From the NCBI GenBank assembly GCA_000149265.1, contig CH003363.1, forward strand, positions 1,080,331 to 1,144,330: DNA of 64,000 nt, read 5' to 3'. The DNA comes from Ciona savignyi (Eukaryota; Chordata; Ascidiacea; Phlebobranchia; Cionidae). Position numbers and translations under genes: made by a program. Below, one piece after another: positions 62,601 through 64,000 of this stretch (the stretch's first letter is position 1; each line of letters begins with the position of its first letter). Under the pieces are notes generated by a model. It was not told the DNA's origin. It saw nothing but the letters and a program-made list of their open reading frames with translations, and did not search any database.

Positions 62601-63629
62601 CGGCTGCATTTCATTGTCCCGATCATTTGTGCTCTTTAACGCATACCACGGTTCAATGGAATTGTACCCAAAGCTGCATAATATAGCAGATAGAGCCGAC
62701 ACAAGTGAAAAAATCATCCACATTTGCATGGGCAAAGAGTGGCATCGCTTTCCGTCCAGTTTTTTCCTCCCCCAAAATTTCACCCTCGATTTTATAGAGT
62801 CTGAATTTAGGGGGCAACTGCCTGCAAAATTTCAAGCCCCAGGGGTAAATGGAACCCGCATAGAACCCCGTCATTTCAATGACGAGAATCTTGAAGAAAA
62901 ATCCCGATATGTTTCACTGGATTCATGTCATTTTATAATTGATCTAAACCACGGAGAAAAATCCAGGTTCGAACCAATTTATAGTGAAGATAAAAAACAC
63001 TGGCAAGTTATAAAAGAAGTCGATTATCTGATTGCGTCAAAATCGAATTCGCGTTTTCACAGAGCGTTTTATATCCCGTTTTACTTTAATGATCGAAATG
63101 TTTTCGGAAAATATCAACTTTTACAATCAAAGACAAATCTATTAAAGCGAAAACCCAAACCATTGGATTCATAATTTTTTTTTAAATTATGACAATTTAG
63201 ATTATTTTTGCCAAATACATCTTCTTTCTTGTTTTTATTTATTAAATTCATGTGCATTATAATGGGTTTATATATTTATTCTGGTACTAAACATTTGGTA
63301 TAGTAATTTAAACGATTTGGGTCATATAGTGATTTAATAAAATCTTTATTTTAAAATCCATGCTATTTGTTTCAAACTTGTGTTGCAAAATCAGCAATTT
63401 AGCTTTTGTAAAGTAGCATGTCCACTCAATTTCTTCTTTCCCAAACTTTTGTTTTTGGTTAAAATCTGGCATTTGCCCAAAAGATAAAATGTTGGATCAA
63501 AACTCCAATCACTTAATTTGAAAACAAATACCAAAATTATACTGTTATTTTACAATTTTACCTGCTTCTTGCATTTGGTATTTAATCTGTCTCTCTTCTT
63601 TGGCCAACTCTCGCATCTCCGAGTTTAAT
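29673..63629 (-). CDS. PALM2AKAP2: PALM2-AKAP2-like (A-kinase anchoring protein 2 family), 3' 20 exons
   Basis: Exons in transcript order: 63629-63562, 59547-59447, 50081-49991, 48836-48507, 46479-45381, 44075-43938, 41295-41167, 40362-40260, 38759-38709 (weak), 36806-36652, 35383-35243, 34265-33952, 33519-33387, 32846-32528, 31761-31642, 31442-31067, 31002-30896, 30641-30485, 30136-30033, 29759-29673. Phases agree throughout, giving 1373 residues with no upstream start, so the 5' end is outside. Two blocks identify the family: MERRKVIKAMTKKHNPNYIP KWRPPEVKNWEE spanning 44075-41167, and the terminal RRKSNLAMRWEAGKF, matching RRKS-x-LALRWEAG of vertebrate AKAP2. AKAP2 proteins tether protein kinase A to actin and membranes. 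I could not find the RII-binding amphipathic helix, so anchoring is inferred, not shown. Most of the protein is acidic, Ser/Thr-rich and probably disordered; FIDREIRESAEREEQWK and LQTIMELELKEAEKREEEWK are charged helices of the AKAP2/MISP type. Confidence 0.8.
31067..31442 (-). other. AKAP2-like exon with 30-bp in-frame tandem repeat
   Basis: Between 31140 and 31240 a 30-base unit containing GTGACGTCATCATTTGACGA repeats three and a half times, encoding decapeptides of the type EVMSSNDDVT. The repeat length is a multiple of three, so the frame is preserved. The exon is entered by a good acceptor (ttatttcatcacag) and leaves one base that completes a Val codon with the next exon. Confidence 0.85.
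32190..32513 (-). repeat. 41-bp tandem array made from SINE-B heads
   Basis: Seven exact-length 41-base units (32227-32513) follow a partial one from about 32190. On the minus strand each unit carries GTGTGGCCGAATGGTTAGCG, the A-box part of SINE-B. Two variants alternate (GCTGTATATGAATCAGTCGC and GCTGTATGTTAATCAGTCGC), suggesting expansion by 82-base dimers. The array begins 15 bases inside the intron next to the exon ending at 32528. Confidence 0.92.
33540..33880 (-). repeat. Decayed SINE-A copy
   Basis: Reverse copy between two AKAP2-like exons. The CACTGGGCCCAGGATATGTC and CAACAACCTTTAAAACT segments are still visible. Confidence 0.5.
33952..34265 (-). other. AKAP2-like exon with REIRESAEREE charged helix
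   Basis: A 314-base exon encodes a Ser/Pro-rich stretch (NASPSPRRTNSF, SVPKSPMRDPVSPSY) with several proline-directed phosphorylation-type sites, followed by FIDREIRESAEREEQWKHEK. The last segment resembles the '(I)EREI-x-x-A-x-EREEEL' helix repeated in MISP and AKAP2 proteins. The acceptor at 34266 (ttttccgccacag) was chosen over one 32 bases further in because only it keeps phase. Confidence 0.8.
34290..34575 (+). repeat. Cluster of three SINE-B copies
   Basis: 34295-34375, about 34380-34480 and 34482-34572 lie head to tail in the same orientation, each with an A-rich end. Confidence 0.55.
34860..35235. repeat. Imperfect tandem duplication
   Basis: Segments near 34852-35098 and 35138-35230 share TTGTACAAATAAAC, GATACAGATACATTA and AATATTTAGAATCAAGGCAC. 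The phrase CAGAACGCTTGGTTGA followed by CCGCGTG at about 34938 also occurs at 40869, so part of it belongs to a dispersed repeat. Confidence 0.55.
35470..35815. mobile_element. Two adjacent MITE-like elements with TTAGGG-like cores
   Basis: 35470-35643 and 35639-35815 each run from a purine-rich end (GGAAACTAAGG / GGGAAAAACTAAAAGGAGGA) through a GTTAG-rich core to a pyrimidine-rich end (CTTTAGCGTGGG / CTTCTTTTAGTG). They are placed head to tail. Confidence 0.6.
36120..36575 (-). repeat. SINE-A copy followed by a SINE-B copy
   Basis: 36120-36390 is a diverged reverse SINE-A. 36478-36570 is a forward SINE-B (GTATGGCTGAAACGACTG to GGGTCGAAACC). Both lie between AKAP2-like exons. Confidence 0.5.
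36890..38640. other. AT-rich AKAP2-like intron
   Basis: Mostly AT-rich unique-looking sequence. From about 38335 to 38670 there are two to three imperfect units of roughly 170 bases that share GCTAAATCTACACT, TTATTCGCAG and AACGATATC. No gene or known element is recognised in the rest. Confidence 0.4.
39533..40013. mobile_element. hAT-type nonautonomous element (481 bp)
   Basis: Ends are inverted repeats starting CAGCGGTTCCCAAACT on both strands. The flanks are CCCTATTA and CCCTATTG, a 7-of-8 match for the 8-bp target duplication typical of hAT transposons. The interior has GGCGCCGCGGCGCC palindromes and no transposase frame. Confidence 0.88.
40470..40730 (+). repeat. SINE-A copy
   Basis: Forward copy from TTTCAGTCGAAGGGTTGTAG to the TTCATTCACTTATTGGGACA end, 100 bases upstream (minus strand) of the exon at 40362. 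Confidence 0.55.
40993..41515 (-). repeat. SINE-B copies flanking an AKAP2-like exon
   Basis: Reverse SINE-B copies at 40993-41100 and 41402-41513 bracket the exon at 41167-41295, each about 70-110 bases away. Confidence 0.6.
41698..41908. mobile_element. MITE-like element with TTAGGG-like core
   Basis: GGGGAAAACTAAGATGGGGG at the left faces CCTCCTTTTAGTGTTGCCCC at the right; the core holds GGGTTGGAGTTAGGGTTAG. The flanks share TACAT-like sequence, a possible eroded target duplication. Confidence 0.65.
42640..43260 (-). repeat. SINE-B cluster
   Basis: At least four reverse copies or fragments (about 42660-42720, 42820-42970, 43005-43118, 43133-43255). At 42885-42965 the 41-base head unit (ATATGAATCGGTCGCGCTAA) occurs twice in tandem, an early form of the array at 32190. 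Confidence 0.6.
43418..43735. mobile_element. MITE-like elements with telomere-like core
   Basis: GGGGAAAACACATAGAGGAG and GGAAACTGCTCACTAAAATC precede GTTAG/CTAAC-rich cores, ending in CTCCTTCCCTCTTTTCCCCT. The left half and right half have cores in opposite orientation, so two elements are probably abutted. Confidence 0.5.
43755..44200 (-). repeat. SINE-B copies flanking an AKAP2-like exon
   Basis: Reverse copies at 43758-43852 and 44098-44198 bracket the exon at 43938-44075. On the minus strand the A-rich tail of the second lies immediately before the ATTATGACGTCACAG acceptor. Confidence 0.65.
44425..44660 (+). repeat. SINE-A copy
   Basis: Forward copy with a deletion behind the head; the 3' half to ATGAATATCCTATCCT is close to consensus. 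Confidence 0.65.
45381..46479 (-). other. Large acidic low-complexity exon of the AKAP2-like gene
   Basis: A single 1099-base exon encodes about 366 residues with 2-base overhangs at both ends, matching its neighbours (D at the start, P at the end). It is dominated by Glu, Asp, Asn, Ser, Thr and Val and contains runs of short repeats such as EENVIDKEENVI and TSQENDI. The DNA repeats GACGTCA-type words. No folded domain is evident. A 168-codon plus-strand open frame overlaps it only because the repeats are palindromic. Confidence 0.85.
46576..46761. mobile_element. MITE with TTAGGG-like core and perfect target duplication
   Basis: This 186-base element starts GGGAAAACTAAACGGAGGG and ends CCCTCCCTTTAGCGTTGCCC, so its ends are imperfect inverted repeats. 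It is flanked by TCTATAAAG on both sides (46567-46575 and 46762-46770). The core is GTTAG/TTAGGG-like on one strand. It is the best-preserved member of the family seen at 10800, 35470, 41698, 43418, 50145 and 53630. Confidence 0.85.
47070..47627. mobile_element. hAT-type nonautonomous element (558 bp), perfect TSD
   Basis: Both ends read CAGTGGTTCCCAACC inward, and the flanks are the perfect 8-bp repeat GTCTACAT (47062-47069, 47628-47635). Near the left end is GGGGGTCGCGACCCCC, a palindrome. No transposase frame is present. Confidence 0.92.
47874..48116. mobile_element. hAT-type nonautonomous element (243 bp), perfect TSD
   Basis: Ends CAGTGGTTCTCAATCT and (reverse) CAGTGTTTCTCAAATG, flanked by the perfect 8-bp repeat TTCTAAGG (47866-47873, 48117-48124). 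It lies 246 bases from the preceding hAT element but has a different interior. Confidence 0.9.
49105..49215 (-). repeat. SINE-B copy
   Basis: Reverse copy from the A-rich tail (ATTTTTTTAACGG on the plus strand) to CGGCCACACAACCG. A SINE-A tail fragment (about 49030-49100) precedes it. Confidence 0.5.
49310..49800. repeat. Three-copy tandem repeat with TTAGGG-like segments
   Basis: Units of about 155-166 bases begin near 49340, 49495 and 49661. Each has GGGGCAGTGTTAGGATT, GTTAG-rich sequence, TTACGTATAGGT and CTTCAAAGGAGCAG. Copies differ by short deletions. Confidence 0.85.
50145..50362. mobile_element. MITE-like element with telomere-like core
   Basis: GGCAACACTAAAAGAAGAAA at the left faces CTTCTTTTACTTTTCCC at the right, around CTAAC-rich sequence. 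It lies just upstream (minus strand) of the exon at 50081. Confidence 0.6.
50363..53099. other. Large AKAP2-like intron, left part
   Basis: Contains an imperfect two-copy repeat at about 50708-50860 (TTTTAATAAACTAAATAT and TACTAAGCAAA), isolated TGACGTCA sites (50578, 51932) and a 3' fragment of SINE-A (52505-52580). Open frames of 60-91 codons (51339-51614 minus, 51811-52041 plus) have no recognisable features. I see no gene. Confidence 0.4.
53100..53392 (+). repeat. Full-length SINE-A copy
   Basis: Forward copy, head TAGTCTGGCGGTTTAGTGCG, ending in (TATCC) repeats. Close to the copy at 54001. Confidence 0.8.
53630..53862. mobile_element. MITE-like element with TTAGGG-like core
   Basis: GGGGGAAAACTAAAATAAGG at the left, GGGTGTTAGGGTAAGTGTTAG in the core, CTTGTTTTAGTATTGCTCC at the right. 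Flanks TTTCACTTT and TTACACTAT are possibly an eroded 9-bp duplication. Confidence 0.65.
54001..54302 (+). repeat. SINE-A reference copy (tRNA-Glu-like head, TATCC tail)
   Basis: The most intact copy. The head GGTCTAGCGGTTAAGTGCGT has a pol III A-box shape, and GGTGCGAAACTGG occupies the B-box position about 30 bases on. Then follow CCTTGGGCAAGGCACTTTAC, GAACCCAGCGGATAAATGGG, CACTGCAATAGCTCCGGTAA, CCCATTCACGGGGATAAACA and a tail of four TATCC units. About 300 bases in all; 25 or more copies are visible in the window in both orientations. The tRNA-Glu resemblance is by eye. Confidence 0.85.
54303..59446. other. Large AKAP2-like intron, right part
   Basis: Contains an imperfect two-copy repeat at about 54692-54960 (AAAACGTTTTAAAATATCAA and relatives), ACGTCA-rich DNA at 55500-56000, short direct repeats at 56468-56510 and 57366-57417, a SINE-B at 56570-56695, a possible small inverted-repeat element at about 57040-57365 and a SINE-B fragment at 59225-59312. 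No exon or gene was recognised; the whole 9.4 kb lies between phase-compatible exons. Confidence 0.4.
59612..59915 (-). repeat. Full-length SINE-A copy
   Basis: Reverse copy with tail GGATAGAATAGGATAGAATA and a complete head ending CCACCAGATTAACCGG. It lies 65 bases upstream (minus strand) of the exon at 59547. Confidence 0.8.
60550..61353 (+). promoter_or_regulatory. Upstream region of ALG9 with dispersed inverted repeats
   Basis: The sequence CCAGTATGGAAAGTACG with GCACACTCGAG (60840-60870) recurs inverted at 61166-61213 (GCACACTCGAG and CGTACTTTCCATAC). A strong palindrome TGTGCACACTTGAAGTGTGCA lies at about 61107. An AG after a pyrimidine-rich stretch (61353, ttttattatag) 40 bases before the ATG could be a cis- or trans-splice acceptor; tunicates use spliced-leader trans-splicing. 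The promoter itself is not identified. Confidence 0.35.
61393..63174 (+). CDS. ALG9: ALG9 alpha-1,2-mannosyltransferase, single exon, nested
   Basis: An uninterrupted 593-codon frame matches the whole length of ALG9 (human about 611). The enzyme sits in the ER membrane and uses dolichol-phosphate-mannose to add the seventh and ninth mannoses to the lipid-linked oligosaccharide for N-glycosylation. GT22-family signatures are present: NITDCDETYNYWEPLHHLLY near residue 61 in the first luminal loop (catalytic DE pair), GFQTWEYSPAYAIRS, LSTGMF, GWPFSAALG, GPDIYGTEPLSYYLINGF and RPHKEERFLFPIYPLI. Many hydrophobic helices span residues 90-430; the C-terminal third is soluble (GKEWHRFPSSFFLP, SEFRGQLP). 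The ATG is the first after an in-frame TGA at 61387. The gene lies antisense within an intron of the AKAP2-like gene. The lack of introns contrasts with the other three genes and suggests intron loss or an old functional retrocopy; no disabling change is seen. Confidence 0.95.
   Translation: MKHRKGIYIKTAPQQKPGEEYVEDVKDRKVDSSKISEVWLPNSNTAFRLLMSANLCSALMNNITDCDETYNYWEPLHHLLYGEGFQTWEYSPAYAIRSWAYIYMHSMFTWAHFGFLNSNKLLVFYFIRMIFGLICTLCQVQFYEGVALRFGNNVARILLTFMVLSTGMFISATAFLPSTFCMFGTYLFMGLWLQGKLNYAILTVAASAILGWPFSAALGVPLAFDVLVRRQKFWFFTKWCLVAIATMLVPCFALDSYFYGKPVIASLNILFYNVFTEHGPDIYGTEPLSYYLINGFLNFNVAFILALATIVIVPLVEVIIMQKLKGYKPPVLLISFSIAPMYIWILIFFTRPHKEERFLFPIYPLICLSASITLATIQKLYGFFKLHKYLNVQWIAVVVLTAYGCISLSRSFVLFNAYHGSMELYPKLHNIADRADTSEKIIHICMGKEWHRFPSSFFLPQNFTLDFIESEFRGQLPAKFQAPGVNGTRIEPRHFNDENLEEKSRYVSLDSCHFIIDLNHGEKSRFEPIYSEDKKHWQVIKEVDYLIASKSNSRFHRAFYIPFYFNDRNVFGKYQLLQSKTNLLKRKPKPLDS
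63336..63341 (+). terminator. Poly(A) signal of ALG9
   Basis: AATAAA 160 bases after the ALG9 stop, in AT-rich sequence. It precedes the antisense AKAP2-like exon at 63562, so the two transcripts need not overlap in exons. Confidence 0.6.
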
Positions 63630-63689
63630 CTGAAAAATATACATTTCAAGCAATCTAAAGTATTCATTTTGACTGTTAAATGGGTCAGG

Positions 63690-63990
63690 TTAATTAATAC
63701 CACCGAAGCTCAATAAGAGAGCTTTGAGAGATTGGATGATCAAGAACAGACGTTTGCGATACGGTTGCGTCCTTCGTGGAGGCACGAAGCAAACGTCGCT
63801 TATACCAATGTTTTAAGGGGTTCCAAAAATGCATTAGATATACACAACACATATTGCAATAGCTCCGAGGTTTTGTGACGATTGCCCTGCGATATCGTCC
63901 CTTGCGTTTTCCCATTCACAAGTATAAAACTTAAAAATCCGACTTAAGGCAATCAGTTTAGACCGTTTCTAGGGTAGGACATCCATGTTT
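63690..63990 (+). repeat. Decayed SINE-A copy at the right edge
   Basis: The 3' half is readable (GCAATAGCTCCGAGGTTTTG, GACGATTGCCCTG, TTTTCCCATTCACAAGTATA); the head is lost or very diverged. It lies in the AKAP2-like intron that runs off the window. Confidence 0.5.
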
Positions 63991-64000
63991 ATCTCTTGAG

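Overview
The window looks like genomic DNA from a solitary ascidian (tunicate), most likely a Ciona-type genome. It is AT-rich. It carries animal genes split into many small exons with GT..AG introns, and its introns and spacers are packed with short tRNA-derived and MITE-like repeats. There is no bacterial-style gene organisation, tRNA gene, rRNA gene or CRISPR array. Exons were joined by hand from splice signals, reading-frame phase and protein-family similarity; no search was run.

Four protein genes are present. (1) 30-3949 (+): the last five exons of OGFOD1, a 2-oxoglutarate/iron prolyl hydroxylase of ribosomal protein S23; the catalytic half lies left of the window. (2) 8839-28256 (+): a complete Tie/Tek-type receptor tyrosine kinase in 28 exons (about 1448 residues), with signal peptide, Ig-like domain, three EGF-like modules, a second Ig-like domain, six fibronectin III domains, one membrane helix, the kinase and a Tie-type tail. 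(3) 29673-63629 (-): the last 20 exons of a PALM2-AKAP2-like (A-kinase anchoring protein 2 family) gene, recognised by two conserved blocks including the C-terminal RRKS..L..RWEAG signature; its 5' end lies right of the window. (4) 61393-63174 (+): a single-exon ALG9 mannosyltransferase gene nested antisense in an intron of gene 3. The Tie and AKAP2-like genes converge tail to tail, with about 1.2 kb between signal sites.

Repeats fill most of the rest: a tRNA-Glu-like SINE of about 290 bp with a TATCC tail; a mini-SINE of about 105 bp that is almost entirely tRNA-Ser-like; MITE-like elements with GGGAAAACTAAA-type ends around degenerate TTAGGG-like DNA; three small hAT-type elements, two with perfect 8-bp target duplications; an LTR with a tRNA-Leu primer-binding site; a 1.6-1.9 kb segmental duplication at 4.2-8.0 kb; and several tandem arrays.

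The most unusual sequence-level signal is the palindrome TGACGTCA (CRE octamer) and its relatives TTACGTCA and TGACGTAA. They recur dozens of times in exons, introns and at splice junctions. Three unrelated exons are entered through an ACGTCACAG acceptor. I did not find a convincing new multi-gene system. The items worth following are this octamer excess, the SINE tails abutting exons, the expanded FN3 stalk and reduced tail tyrosines of the Tie homologue, and the intronless nested ALG9.
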